The notes under the pieces were generated by a model. That model did not search any database. It saw nothing but the letters and a program-made list of their open reading frames with translations, and had not been told where the DNA came from. DNA of 64,000 nt from Chthoniobacter flavus (GTDB taxonomy: Bacteria; Verrucomicrobiota; Verrucomicrobiia; Chthoniobacterales; Chthoniobacteraceae): NCBI GenBank assembly GCA_945861435.1, contig CAMAUX010000026.1, forward strand, positions 1-64,000. Reading direction: 5' to 3'. The translations under genes and the position numbers were made by a program. Below, one piece after another: positions 1 to 9,119 of this stretch; position 1 is the first letter of the stretch; each line of letters begins with the position of its first letter.

Positions 1-102
1 GCGAACCTGCTCGTCGAGCATCCCGACTGCGACCACGACTTCCCCGACGCGATGCGGGAGAAGGCCTACAAGCTGTTTGAGACACACCTGCGCGCGCCGT
101 AG
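1..102 (+). CDS. Partial alpha/beta hydrolase, C-terminal end only
   Basis: The window opens inside this gene; frame 1 is open from base 1 to a TAG stop at 100-102, giving the last 33 residues. The tail contains HPDCDHDFP followed by a charged helix ending THLRAP. A Cys-x-His-Asp-Phe-Pro element just before a terminal helix is what I associate with the catalytic-His loop of dienelactone-hydrolase or acetyl-xylan-esterase-like enzymes, so the His would complete the Ser-Asp-His triad. The rest of the protein lies outside the window, so the family call rests on this short tail only. Confidence 0.4.
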   Translation, partial: ANLLVEHPDCDHDFPDAMREKAYKLFETHLRAP

Positions 103-143
103 CGGGTATAGCTGCCGAGGTAAGGAGGAGGGACGCGTCCGCT

Positions 144-229
144 TCAAGCAGGCAAACGCAGGAAGCGCATCCACGAGTCGCCGTGCTTCATCACCTTGCG
201 TTCCTCCCAGACCGCCGGCACTTCCAGCG
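144..229 (-). pseudogene. C-terminal fragment of an unidentified protein
   Basis: Read on the minus strand from the edge of repeat copy 1, one frame is open to a stop at 144 and gives a protein-like tail including VPAVWEERKVMKHGDSWM. It has no start of its own because everything upstream is replaced by the 60-bp repeat. I do not recognise the family. It converges with the hydrolase tail ending at 102, which would suit two genes ending tail to tail. Confidence 0.3.
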
Positions 230-289
230 TTAACGCGCCGCGGCAATGCAGCCTTCCCCCCCCCCGTACGTACGTAAAAAGGAAATTCC
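230..289. repeat. 60-bp repeat, copy 1
   Basis: The unit runs from TTAACGCGCCGCGG through a run of 10 C, the palindrome CGTACGTACG and AAAAAGGAAATTCC. It matches positions 1048-1106 except for one base in the length of the C run. Both sides abut broken genes: the C-terminal fragment at 144-229 and the RuvC-like gene at 290-493. Confidence 0.9.
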
Positions 290-493
290 TATCAGTGCCG
301 TTGAGCGCAGGTTCATCTTTTCCCGGTACATGGGCAGTTCCTCGATGAAACACACCGATTCCGGGCACACCAACACCCGCAAGAGCCGATCCAAGTCCGC
401 CACCGTGTCCGGCATCGGCACGGCGTGGACGCTGCCATCGGTGTCCCGGTAGGCGATCCCTCCGCTTTTGCCCGGGTCAATGGCTATGGTCAT
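290..493 (-). pseudogene. RuvC-like resolvase, 3' end lost
   Basis: The start ATG is at 491-493. The protein begins MTIAIDPGKSGGIAYRD, the first beta strand of the RNase H-like fold with the catalytic Asp of RuvC-type Holliday junction nucleases, and later has CFIEELPMY with a likely second acidic residue. Only about 68 native residues remain, against roughly 150-180 in phage RuvC-like enzymes. The frame then runs into repeat copy 1 and stops inside it. It starts 15 bases after the stop of the lysozyme gene on the same strand, so the two look like part of a prophage operon. The missing C-terminal half carries the remaining catalytic acids, so it is probably inactive. Confidence 0.55.
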
Positions 494-507
494 CCTCCTG
501 TATCGGC

Positions 508-1047
508 TCAGGCTATTCCCGAGGTTGTCTTGAGCTTTTCCACACGGTTGAGGCAGCCCTGCAGAAACCGCTTCTGACTCGGGTCCACCTGTGCCAGACG
601 CCGGTAAAAAGGTTCGCGCCTGCTCACCAGCCGTTCGGCCACTGCAAGGGGCGCTTCCCGCGTCACCAAAGAGCGTACGGCCTCCAGTGTTTTTGGACCG
701 ATCCGACCGTCGGGTTCCGCACCCACTGAGCGCTGCGAGAACCTCGCCGCCTGAGTCACACCTGTTTTCACGCAGGCGTCAAAGTGGACGAGACTCACCG
801 GCCACGGCAGACGGTCACAGTCGCCTTCCAGCCAGTATGCGCCCCGGTAGATTTCCTCGACCTTAATCTTGAGGATGTGGCGTACATCAGCTGGACGAAG
901 GCCCTCGGCCTTCCGGTAAATGTCGTACACCCGCTGAAGGATGCCCTTGTTGGTGGCACCGCCCCGATCCACCGGATCGTTGGTGTAGCCGCCCTCCACC
1001 TCCAGGACAAAGTCCAGTGCCCGCTCAAAGGGGGTCGAGGACCCCTT
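508..1047 (-). pseudogene. Phage-type GH108 lysozyme, start lost
   Basis: The frame encodes FERALDFVLEVEGGY then TNDPVDRGGATNKGI, the signature of glycoside hydrolase family 108 N-acetylmuramidases, with the catalytic Glu expected in the EGGY element. A C-terminal peptidoglycan-binding-like part includes GAEPDGRIGPKTLEAV. The reading frame is intact from about 1040 to the stop at 508. The first few codons and start site are replaced by repeat copy 2 at 1048, so there is no native start or ribosome site. Such enzymes release phage by cutting the glycan strand. With the RuvC-like gene it represents a prophage fragment. Confidence 0.7.
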
Positions 1048-1106
1048 TTAACGCGCCGCGGCAATGCAGCCTTCCCCCCCCCGTACGTACGTAAAAAGGA
1101 AATTCC
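1048..1106. repeat. 60-bp repeat, copy 2 (59 bp)
   Basis: Same unit and orientation as 230-289, with 9 rather than 10 C in the homopolymer. It separates the 5'-truncated lysozyme (508-1047) from the 3'-truncated IS110 transposase (1107-1453). No third copy was seen in the window. Confidence 0.9.
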
Positions 1107-1453
1107 AGACGTTGGCATAACGCTGCGGCATCGAGCCGGTCGTTCTTCACGCCTTTGCCCCGTTCATCCCAGTCCTGAGGTTGCACCACGTAGTTCTTGA
1201 TGCCGAGTTCCTCGAACCGGCGGTGCAGATGGAATCCGAAGGCGCCAGCTTCATAACAGGTCACCACGTTGCGGGTGAGCTTCTGTTGTTTAACTACAAA
1301 AAGCATGAGCTCGTCGTAAGTCATTTTCTGGACGGTTTGCGGAGTCGCCCCGTCGATCTGACGGCTTACCCAGTAATATTTGGCGTGGGCGTCGATGCCG
1401 AGTTTGATCGAGTCGTAGGAGGCGGTTGATTGGGATGGATTGATGGTTGTCAT
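1107..1453 (-). mobile_element. IS110-family transposase, N-terminal fragment
   Basis: The start ATG is at 1451-1453. The sequence IKLGIDAHAKYYWVSR, then VVTCYEAGAFGFHLHRRF and GVKNDRLDAAAL, matches the N-terminal DEDD (RuvC-like) domain of IS110 transposases, including the Asp, Glu and Asp expected of the catalytic site. About 115 of the usual 330-400 residues remain; the C-terminal Tnp20 domain with its serine is missing because the frame enters repeat copy 2. The bases upstream of the start (1454-1600) could retain the noncoding end of the element, where IS110 elements carry their bridge RNA, but I cannot define its limit. Confidence 0.75.
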
Positions 1454-1604
1454 GGCCTTTAAGATCGCGGGATCTCGCGCCGCTCGACAACCTCATGTCA
1501 TCTAGTAGTTTTGAATCCATTTCCAGCCTTTCGCCGAAGGCTCTCTTTAAAACCGGTTCTCACCAACGAGCCCGGATCAACAAACAAAAAAAATCACCAA
1601 CAGC

Positions 1605-2123
1605 ATGCAATCATTGTTCAAAACACTCGCGGTCGCCCTCAGTTTTGCCGCCTTCTCTGGCGCATCTCTGAATGCCGCCGAAGAATATCGTTGAGACCGC
1701 GGTCAGCGCCGGTTCCTTCAAGACCCTGACCGCCGCCCTCGGCGCCGCTGGTCTGGTGGATGCCCTCAAGAAAGTGGCCCGTTCACCGTTTTCGCGCCCA
1801 CCGACGGAGCCTTTGCGAAGCTTCCGCCTGGAACGGTCGAGAATCTGCTCGAGCCGGAGAACAAGGCGATGCTCACCGACATCCTGACCTATCACGTTGT
1901 CAGCGGTAACGTGCCTTCCGGGACCGCCATCAAGCTCACCGAGGCCACCGCGCTCAATAACAAGAAGATCAAGCTGGAAGCAAAGGAAGGCGCTCTCTTT
2001 CTGAACACGGCGAAGGAGACCACCGCTGACGTGAAGTGCTCCAACGGAGTGATTCACATCATCGACGACGTCCTCATGCCGCCCGCAACTGACAACAAGG
2101 GCGCAAGTGTCGAACTGAAATAG
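1605..2123 (+). pseudogene. Secreted fasciclin-domain protein, two compensating frameshifts
   Basis: The ATG at 1605 starts a good signal peptide (MQSLFKTLAVALSFAAFSG, then ASLNAAE). The fasciclin (FAS1) domain follows but in three pieces: after about 1684 the homologous reading moves to another frame (IVETAVSAGSFKTLTAAL), and near 1775 it moves back (PFTVFAPTDGAFAKL, ILTYHVVSGNV, then the H2-like IHIIDDVLMP). One extra A in GAAGAATAT and one missing G in AAAGTGGCCC explain both changes, and the first frame otherwise stops at 1692. Restored, it would be a 172-residue single FAS1 protein, typical of small secreted fasciclins. Either a recent pseudogene or two homopolymer sequencing errors. Confidence 0.8.
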
Positions 2124-2164
2124 CCCTGACCCGGTAGCTACAAATAAGAAACAACAACATATGT

Positions 2165-2199
2165 CTCCGCTCCCGGTTCTTCCAAATCTGGGGGCGGAG
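2165..2199 (+). terminator. Possible terminator hairpin after the fasciclin gene
   Basis: CTCCGCTCCC (2165-2174) can pair with GGGGGCGGAG (2190-2199) with one mismatch around a 15-base loop, followed by a pyrimidine-rich stretch. There is no clean T run, so intrinsic termination is only possible. In the rest of 2124-2460 I see no gene. Confidence 0.3.
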
Positions 2200-2460
2200 T
2201 TCCCCCTTTCAGCAGCAATCCCCAGCCTCTGATACACGGCAGGCGAATACAACTTTGCCACCGCCGCCAGTAGCCGTTCGGCCCATCGCATAGACCGGCG
2301 GAATGTGATCCATGTCTTCCATGATTCCCCCCCTCCCGCAGGAGGTGAAGACCCAGCTGCTGTTACAGCGCTAAAGCCCCTCCCAAACTTCGTTCCTGAA
2401 CCTCCCCAATATGAAAAAAAGTAACCGCGTTGAAAAAACGCGAACTCTGCATACGACTGT

Positions 2461-3471
2461 ATGAGCCACATCCAACCCTTGCCGCCAGCTGAGCCACCGC
2501 GAAAACCTGACCTTGAAACCGCGGAGCGGATTGAGTCGGTTTTTTTGAATCTGAAGAGTGAACTTTCGCGGGTGATTGTGGGACTAGACGAGGAGATCAA
2601 CCAGATATTCATCGCGCTGCTATGCCGGGGGCATTGCATTCTTGAGGGCGCTCCGGGCCTGGCCAAGACCAAGCTCATTTCGTGCATCGCCTCTTTGCTG
2701 CATCTCAGTTTCCGCCGGGTGCAGTTCACGCCGGACCTGATGCCGGGGGACCTCACGGGCTCCGAGGTGCTGCAACAAGACATGGAAACCGGGGAACGGT
2801 TCTTCCGGTTCCACCAAGGGCCGTTGTTTGCGAACCTGGTGCTGGCCGACGAGGTCAACCGCACTCCGCCCAAGACCCAGAGCGCGTTGCTCGAGGCCAT
2901 GGAGGAGCGACAGATCACGGTGGGCCAGACCACATTCCCTCTGCCCAGGCCTTTCTTTGTGATGGCCACTCAAAACCCGATCGAGCACGAGGGCACCTAC
3001 CCGCTCCCGGAAGCGCAATTGGACCGCTTCATGCTCAAAATCGTGCTCAAATACCCGAGCCGCGCGGACGAAGCGCAGATCATTCATCGGGCTTCGAGCG
3101 GGGATCCAGTGGTGTTCAGCCCGCTGATCTCTGCGGAGGAACTTGAATGGATGCAGCAGCTGGTGAGGCGGGTTCCGATCGCAGACTCTTGTGTCGAGTA
3201 TGCGGCCGACATCGTGCGTCGTTCGCGTCCCGGCACGTCCGAAACGCCAGCTGCAGTGGCCGGCAACCTGGCCTGGGGCGCTGGTCCGCGCGCCGGCATT
3301 TTTCTGGCGTCCGCGGCCAAGGCGCATGCGGTTTTGAGCGGGCGCCAGCACGCCACCACCGACGATGTGCGAGCCATGGCGGCGCCGGTGCTGCGGCACC
3401 GGTTGGCACTCACCTTCAACGCCGAGTCCGAGGGCATCACCGCCGATTCCATCGTCGAAAAGCTTCTTTGA
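2461..3471 (+). CDS. MoxR-family AAA+ ATPase
   Basis: A 336-aa AAA+ ATPase of the MoxR type. Walker A is GAPGLAKT at residues 63-70 and Walker B LVLADE at 126-131, followed by the MoxR signature VNRTPPKTQSALLEAMEE and ATQNPIEHEGTYPLPEAQLD with the sensor region. The lid domain ends with an AVLSGRQHATTDDVRAMAAPVL helix typical of the family. MoxR ATPases act as chaperone-like factors with VWA-domain partners. Here the partners are the next genes: DUF58 starts 6 bases after the stop. It is the first gene of a six-gene operon; its start ATG is the first in the open frame. Confidence 0.92.
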   Translation: MSHIQPLPPAEPPRKPDLETAERIESVFLNLKSELSRVIVGLDEEINQIFIALLCRGHCILEGAPGLAKTKLISCIASLLHLSFRRVQFTPDLMPGDLTGSEVLQQDMETGERFFRFHQGPLFANLVLADEVNRTPPKTQSALLEAMEERQITVGQTTFPLPRPFFVMATQNPIEHEGTYPLPEAQLDRFMLKIVLKYPSRADEAQIIHRASSGDPVVFSPLISAEELEWMQQLVRRVPIADSCVEYAADIVRRSRPGTSETPAAVAGNLAWGAGPRAGIFLASAAKAHAVLSGRQHATTDDVRAMAAPVLRHRLALTFNAESEGITADSIVEKLL

Positions 3472-3477
3472 CCAGGA

Positions 3478-4392
3478 ATGGATTCCAATGTCACCGCGGT
3501 TGCCGGGCTACTCGAGCACTTCCTGACGGCCGAGGACATCCGCCATCTCGATAAAGCGAGCTTTCCAACGGCGCAACGCATCCGGGCATCGCGCACGGGT
3601 GCGCACAAGGCACGACTTCGCGGCGGCACCACGGAATTTGCCGACCATCGGCCCTATTCGCCCGGCGATGAGGTGCGCAGGCTCGACTGGCGCATTGTCG
3701 GCAGGTCCGAACGGCTCGAAGTGAAGCTCTACGAAGATCCCTCCACGTTGGATAATATCCTCCTTCTCGATGGCAGCGGTTCGATGAAGTTTGCTGACTC
3801 GACCCGCACGAAATTTTCCTACGGCTGCTCGGTGGCGGCGTTTCTGGCAAAACTATTGCTTGGGCAACGCGACCCGGTGGGACTGTCGATCGCAACGGCG
3901 AGCGAGCCCTTGATCCTGCCGCCGAAGTCAAACAGCATGCAGTTGGCGCAGCTGCTCAGAACCATGAGACAAGTTGAGCCGCAGGGCAAAACGGCGGTGC
4001 CCGCACAAATCCGGCAACTGGCCAAAAGCCTGCGCAATCCCACCCGGGTGCTGCTCATTTCCGACTGTTTTGTGGAGTTGGAATTGCTGGAGGCGGAACT
4101 CAAGATGCTGGCCGCGCGAGGCCATCGTTTTCACGTGCTGCACACGGTGGCGCCGGAAGAGGTGAGCTTGAACTACCGCCAACCCTTGCGCTTCACCAGC
4201 CTGGAGGACAGCCTGCGCATTGATGCCAATCCCCAGGAAATCGTGTTGGGTTACCTCGCCGCCATGCGCAAGCACGTGGACGGCCTGCGCCGCATCTGCC
4301 TGCATTACGGCGCCGGCTACGAACCGCTCGTGACCAATCGCCCAGTGGGCCGGGCCCTGGTGGATTTCATCCAACGCCAAGGAAAACGCTGA
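3478..4392 (+). CDS. DUF58 protein with VWA-type MIDAS
   Basis: A 304-aa DUF58 protein. The family motif EFADHRPYSPGDEVRRLDWR lies at residues 54-72, and a von Willebrand A-like metal site DGSGS (DxSxS) at 98-102. It is the usual soluble partner of MoxR, thought to be presented to or remodelled by the ATPase. Its stop overlaps the ATG of the next gene (TGATG at 4390-4394), so the two are probably translationally coupled. No membrane segment is evident. Confidence 0.9.
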   Translation: MDSNVTAVAGLLEHFLTAEDIRHLDKASFPTAQRIRASRTGAHKARLRGGTTEFADHRPYSPGDEVRRLDWRIVGRSERLEVKLYEDPSTLDNILLLDGSGSMKFADSTRTKFSYGCSVAAFLAKLLLGQRDPVGLSIATASEPLILPPKSNSMQLAQLLRTMRQVEPQGKTAVPAQIRQLAKSLRNPTRVLLISDCFVELELLEAELKMLAARGHRFHVLHTVAPEEVSLNYRQPLRFTSLEDSLRIDANPQEIVLGYLAAMRKHVDGLRRICLHYGAGYEPLVTNRPVGRALVDFIQRQGKR

Positions 4393-6515
4393 TGTTTGGG
4401 GCCTCGATATTTCTCGCGGGCTTGGCGGCCATCGGGCTGCCGGTGGTCATTCATTATCTGGCCCGCCAGCGGACCCGGGTCCTGCCTTGGGGCGCAATGG
4501 CTTTCCTGCAACAATCCATCTCCAGCGCCAGCTCCCGGCGCAACCGGCTCTGGGACAAACTTCTGCTTTTGTTGCGCACACTGGCCATTCTTTTTCTCGT
4601 GCTGACCTTTGCGCAACCACTGGCATCGCGCCTATGGATTGGCGGCTCAGAATTGGAAACGGTGTTCATCTGGGACATCTCACTTTCGACCACTGCCAGA
4701 GGGGAAAAACCGGTGATCGAATCGATGAAAGAAAGCCTGTTGAAGGAAATGGCCAAATTGCCCAACGCCTCGCGTGTGCAAATCCTGCTGGCCGGGTCTG
4801 AACTGCGGTGGCTCAGAAGCGAGCCGCTCACCCTTTCGGCGCTCAACCGCAAATCGGTGGAAAGCGCGATCAATCAACAGCAGGCGGACCACGGCGGCAG
4901 CGAACTTGCCACCGCAATTCTCACGGCCTTGTCGGTGGAGGATGCTGCCAAGACCCGGAGCATCGTCGTGCTGCACGACGGGCGGCGAGAGGGCTGGCAG
5001 TCAAGCGATTCCACCCGCTGGCAGGCCATCCGCCAGTGCCTGGCTGGGAATCCCCGTCTGTCGTTGCGCTCGGTCGACCCCAAGGCCAGCCTTGAAGCGC
5101 CCCAGCTTTCCGTCACGCAGGTCAAATCTGAGCGCGACACCATCGCGCTCAACAGTCCCGTACGGTTCCGTGCGACGTTGAAAAACCACTCCAAAACCGA
5201 CCCCGTCACAAGCACGGTGATCTGGCGCATTGATCGGCGCGAGGTTGAGCGTTCCAATGCGGTGAGCATTCCCGCAGGTGAAGAACTCAAACTTGAGCAA
5301 GTGCTGAGCTTTGCGGACACCGGCTGCCATCAGGTGGAGTGCGAGGCCCAACTCGACGGCGACATCCTTCCCGCCGATAACCGCCTCAGCTCTGTGGTCT
5401 CGGTGCCTGAGGGGATTCCCATCGTGATCGTCGATGACACACCCCGAACCCAACCCGGACAGATTCTTCCCTCTGAGTTTCTTGCCGCCGCACTCGGTAG
5501 CCCGCTCCAGAAAGAAGGCAGGAAAACCCCAAAAAGCTCCCTATTCCAAGCCCGGGTGGTGAAGAGCAGCGAGGTGACGCCGGCGCTTCTGAGCGGAAAT
5601 GTGGCGGTGTTGATTGCCCAAGCGGATTCGTTTCCGGCGGCGCGAGCGCTTCACGAGCTGGTCGAGCGCGGGGGCGGACTCTGGCTGTTCATGGGGTGGG
5701 AACAAACCCCCGCATGGGCCGACGAGTTGCTCAAGGAATTGGGACTCGAGCCGCTGGCCAAATCCCGCCGCACCCTCACCAAAGACCCTGAGCATCCCAT
5801 GAAGATCATGCCATCGGATCCAGCGGGGGCCTTTGCGTTAGGCTTCGCACGGCTCGACCTGCACCGCGCCGAGTTGCAGGCCGTGCAGCAACTCGATGAG
5901 CGTGTTTATCTCGATGATGAGAAACTCCTGCAGACTGAGGAAGGGCACCCGGTGCTGCTTTCGCTCGCTGTCGGGACCGGCCGAGTCATGCTCCAGACCA
6001 CCGACTTGAACCGGTTCAATACCAACCTGCCCATTCTGCAGAGTTTTGTGCCGTTGATGCGCCAAGGCATGTTGGAGGCCATTCAGGGGGCGCTACCCAA
6101 ACGCAATCTCAACCCGGGAGAACCCATCCCCGCGAGCGTTTCTCCCGGGGATCCCATCAAACGCCCGGACGGCTCCCTGCGCGATCGGTCGCGAAGCGCC
6201 GATACCATGGATCCGGGCATCTATCAGATTGATCAACCCAGCCTGGATAAACCGGAACTTTTCAGTGTTCGCCGCCCGGCCTCGGAGTCGGAGCTCGCCC
6301 CGATCTCCCCCGCCGAAATTGCCGCGCTTTTTGAATCTTCCACGTCGCCTCCGCCAGCGGCCGCCGAGGAAGTCCGCAAGGGCCTCTGGCCGCTGGCCTG
6401 GCTCTTCGCCATCCTCGCGGGCGTGTTCTTCATCGCCGAAGCGCTGCTGGCGCATTGGATCGCCCGCCAGCGTGCCTCCCAAAGTGTCAGCATCGACCTC
6501 AAGCCCGTCTTCTGA
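4392..6515 (+). CDS. BatA-like membrane protein with VWA domain
   Basis: A 707-aa protein. Residues 1-80 form the BatA N-terminal unit: a first hydrophobic segment (about 4-22), the HYLARQRTRVLPWGAMAFL stretch, and a second segment (about 55-75). A VWA-like domain follows with DISLS (residues 95-99, DxSxS). The middle contains beta-rich CARDB/BatB-like and glutamine-amidotransferase-like regions, and a last hydrophobic segment lies near 668-690 before a short tail. The N-terminal part is anchored in the inner membrane and most of the chain is probably periplasmic. Its partners are the MoxR and DUF58 proteins encoded upstream. Confidence 0.82.
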   Translation: MFGASIFLAGLAAIGLPVVIHYLARQRTRVLPWGAMAFLQQSISSASSRRNRLWDKLLLLLRTLAILFLVLTFAQPLASRLWIGGSELETVFIWDISLSTTARGEKPVIESMKESLLKEMAKLPNASRVQILLAGSELRWLRSEPLTLSALNRKSVESAINQQQADHGGSELATAILTALSVEDAAKTRSIVVLHDGRREGWQSSDSTRWQAIRQCLAGNPRLSLRSVDPKASLEAPQLSVTQVKSERDTIALNSPVRFRATLKNHSKTDPVTSTVIWRIDRREVERSNAVSIPAGEELKLEQVLSFADTGCHQVECEAQLDGDILPADNRLSSVVSVPEGIPIVIVDDTPRTQPGQILPSEFLAAALGSPLQKEGRKTPKSSLFQARVVKSSEVTPALLSGNVAVLIAQADSFPAARALHELVERGGGLWLFMGWEQTPAWADELLKELGLEPLAKSRRTLTKDPEHPMKIMPSDPAGAFALGFARLDLHRAELQAVQQLDERVYLDDEKLLQTEEGHPVLLSLAVGTGRVMLQTTDLNRFNTNLPILQSFVPLMRQGMLEAIQGALPKRNLNPGEPIPASVSPGDPIKRPDGSLRDRSRSADTMDPGIYQIDQPSLDKPELFSVRRPASESELAPISPAEIAALFESSTSPPPAAAEEVRKGLWPLAWLFAILAGVFFIAEALLAHWIARQRASQSVSIDLKPVF

Positions 6516-6526
6516 CGCCCACCGTG

Positions 6527-9097
6527 ATGATCGAAACCTTTTTCCCGCCCTTTTGGCTCGCTCTTGGAGTGATGGCTGCGGTCGCGCTCTTCGTCTTTCT
6601 ACTCCGGCAGGAATTGAGCGAACAGCCGCCCTTCGTGCGCTGGAGCATCATTGCACTGCGGATCCTTCTCTGCCTGCTGGTGGGGTGGCTGATCGCCCAA
6701 CCGCGCGCCATCACCGAAAAAGAGGAAACGCTGCCGGTGTCGGCCAGTTTGGGAATCGATGTTTCTGAAAGCATGCTGCTCGCCGACAACGGCGGCAAAA
6801 ACACCTCGCGCTGGTCGACCCCGGCCACTGATCTGGACCAATCGATCACCTTGAGCGAAGCGGCCAAGATCCGGCTCAACCTCAGCTCCAAACAGTTGCA
6901 CGGCAAAAACTTGGCGCAGGAAGTGCAGAAGACCATCGCGATCCTGGCCGAAGCCAAACAAAAGGTGGAAGCCTACGGTCGCGCGTCGTCCCTTGAGCGG
7001 CTCACCGCGGGCCCTGCGGCCAAACTCGCGAGCGCCTGCAAAGGCTTAAAAGAAATCGATGAGCGCCAGCCGGTGGAAACGCTCGTGCACAACGCTCGTT
7101 TAGTGACGGAAGCGGCGCTCGGTCTGCGGCGCCTCGATGTCATTGGCACGGCCGACCCCAGCGAGAGCAAACCGCGCATCGAATGGGTCCAGCGGTGGCT
7201 GGAGAAGGCAGTGCCCCAGTTCAAGCAAGCTGGCTGCGACTTGCGCAACTTTGCCTTTGCCACCGACCTCGTCCCGCTCCAGGAAGGCCAAAAGCCGACG
7301 GTCTCCCGAAAGGACGGCACCCGGCTTTACGAAAACCTTAACCGCCTGGGTGCCAAAGCCGGGCCAACACGCATTTCCTTCCTTGTCACCGACGGGGTGG
7401 ATTCGGGGGGGGCGGGAGAATTCTCGGCCGCGGTTCGTGACCAACCCCTGATCGTGCTGCCAATCGGCGACCCCGATACCCGGCCCGACGTGCGTATCGA
7501 CACGCTGGTGGGCCCCGCGCAGGTGAGGGAGAAAGATGTATTTCAAGCAGTCGCCCAGGTTTCCATGCACCACAATCGGCCGGTCACCGTCACCGTGAAC
7601 CTGCGCGAGAACGAGCGGATCCTAGCCACCCAGCAAGTGCCGCTGAAGGGCGACGGCAGCTCCGAACGCGTGGAATTGGGCTGGCAGGCCATCGGTCCCG
7701 GCACCAAAAACCTGACCGTGGAGGTCAGTCCCATCCAAGACGAAGCGACCCTCCACAACAACTCCCGCCCCCTCACTTGCAACGTCACCAAGGACCGCTA
7801 CCGGATTCTGGTCTGCGACGCCTTTCCCCGCTGGGAAACCCGTTACCTCCAAAACCTCTTCCGCCGCGATCCCTCGATCGAGCTGGCCAGCATCGTTTTT
7901 GAACCACGCCACACCTACCCGGGCAAGACCCCTGTTGAACCACCCGCACTGCCCCTTTCTCTGGAACCCTGGCAAAAGTTCGACCTGGTGATCCTGGGCG
8001 ACCTCAACCCGTCGCAGCTCACCCTCGAACATCAAAAACTGCTCGTGGAGTATGTGAATCGAGGGGGTAATCTGCTGCTCATCGCCGGCGAGAACTCCAT
8101 GCCGCAGGCGTTCATCGGGGCACCTCTGGAAACCCTGCTGCCAATGGCTCGAGTCCAAGCCAACGAACTCCAGGGCACTTTTGTCATTTCACCGCCACAA
8201 AACCGCCCGGTCCATCCCATGGTGCGCATTTCCCAAACCGATGCCGCCTCGCAGTGGCGGACGATTTTCTCCGCCACCCCAGAATACCGGCTTTCCGCGT
8301 GGGCAAAGGCAAAACAATCCGCGCAAACGCTGCTGGTCGCCAGGGATGTCAAAGGAGGCAGCCACGACTTTCTGGCTGTCCAAAACATCGGCAGCGGCCG
8401 GGTCGCCTTCGCCGCGGCACCCAGTTTCTATCACCTGCGCTTCCTCTTTGGCGACCGCTACCACCTCAGATTCTGGGGACAAATGATCCGGGGAATGTGC
8501 ATGGGCGACTTCGGGTTCGGCGAGGGCATGGTCAAAACCCGCTTGGACGGCCAACTCTGGGAATCAGGCAGCGAGGTGCAGGGGCGCGTGCGCATCGAAG
8601 ATTTGGAGGGGAATCCCGTTCGAAACGCCGACTTTGCCGCCGTCCTCAGCCGCGATGGCCAGCCGGTGGCAAGGATGAAGCCTGTCGCCGATGAAGCCAA
8701 ACCCGACGAATATTTCCTGCGCTTTCCCGATCTGCCGCCAGGAAATTATCAACTCACCTACGAGGGCGATCCCGTCGAGCGACTCTGGAACATGGACCGC
8801 CAAACCAAGCCCGATCCAGCCGTATGCCGATTCCAGGTGCTGGAGGGGCTCCCTTCAGAAGAAAGGCAGTTTGCGACGGAACCCTCGCCCTTTTGGGGTA
8901 AAGTCAATGAGTTGCCGCTTGGCACGACCATCCACCCGCAGACCCTTACGCTCATGCTGGAAGCGCTGGATCTGCAGCCGGAGACCACATCCCTCAAGCG
9001 CAGCCGTGCGATCTGGGACACCTGGGTGCTGCTCCTCGCAATCGTGAGCATTTCTGGAATCGAGTGGCTGCTTCGCAGGATCAAAGGCCTTTGTTAG
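6527..9097 (+). CDS. Large membrane-anchored VWA / GATase1-like protein
   Basis: An 856-aa protein. I start it at the ATG at 6527, 12 bases after the upstream stop, because the N-terminus is then a clean two-segment membrane anchor (residues about 8-26 and 38-58). An upstream in-frame start at 6455 would only add a sequence overlapping the previous gene. A VWA-like MIDAS DVSES lies at 78-82, a CARDB-like region around 340-420, a glutamine-amidotransferase-like fold around 430-660 (YVNRGGNLLLIAGENS), and a C-terminal hydrophobic segment. It resembles the protein encoded upstream and probably forms a complex with it and the MoxR/DUF58 pair. Confidence 0.78.
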   Translation: MIETFFPPFWLALGVMAAVALFVFLLRQELSEQPPFVRWSIIALRILLCLLVGWLIAQPRAITEKEETLPVSASLGIDVSESMLLADNGGKNTSRWSTPATDLDQSITLSEAAKIRLNLSSKQLHGKNLAQEVQKTIAILAEAKQKVEAYGRASSLERLTAGPAAKLASACKGLKEIDERQPVETLVHNARLVTEAALGLRRLDVIGTADPSESKPRIEWVQRWLEKAVPQFKQAGCDLRNFAFATDLVPLQEGQKPTVSRKDGTRLYENLNRLGAKAGPTRISFLVTDGVDSGGAGEFSAAVRDQPLIVLPIGDPDTRPDVRIDTLVGPAQVREKDVFQAVAQVSMHHNRPVTVTVNLRENERILATQQVPLKGDGSSERVELGWQAIGPGTKNLTVEVSPIQDEATLHNNSRPLTCNVTKDRYRILVCDAFPRWETRYLQNLFRRDPSIELASIVFEPRHTYPGKTPVEPPALPLSLEPWQKFDLVILGDLNPSQLTLEHQKLLVEYVNRGGNLLLIAGENSMPQAFIGAPLETLLPMARVQANELQGTFVISPPQNRPVHPMVRISQTDAASQWRTIFSATPEYRLSAWAKAKQSAQTLLVARDVKGGSHDFLAVQNIGSGRVAFAAAPSFYHLRFLFGDRYHLRFWGQMIRGMCMGDFGFGEGMVKTRLDGQLWESGSEVQGRVRIEDLEGNPVRNADFAAVLSRDGQPVARMKPVADEAKPDEYFLRFPDLPPGNYQLTYEGDPVERLWNMDRQTKPDPAVCRFQVLEGLPSEERQFATEPSPFWGKVNELPLGTTIHPQTLTLMLEALDLQPETTSLKRSRAIWDTWVLLLAIVSISGIEWLLRRIKGLC

Positions 9098-9119
9098 AAC
9101 GAATTTAAAGGCAATCCCT

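Noticed and set aside
1611-2969. 452-codon open frame on the minus strand
   Set aside because: It overlaps the fasciclin gene and moxR on the other strand, whose motifs are clear, and its translation has no recognisable features.
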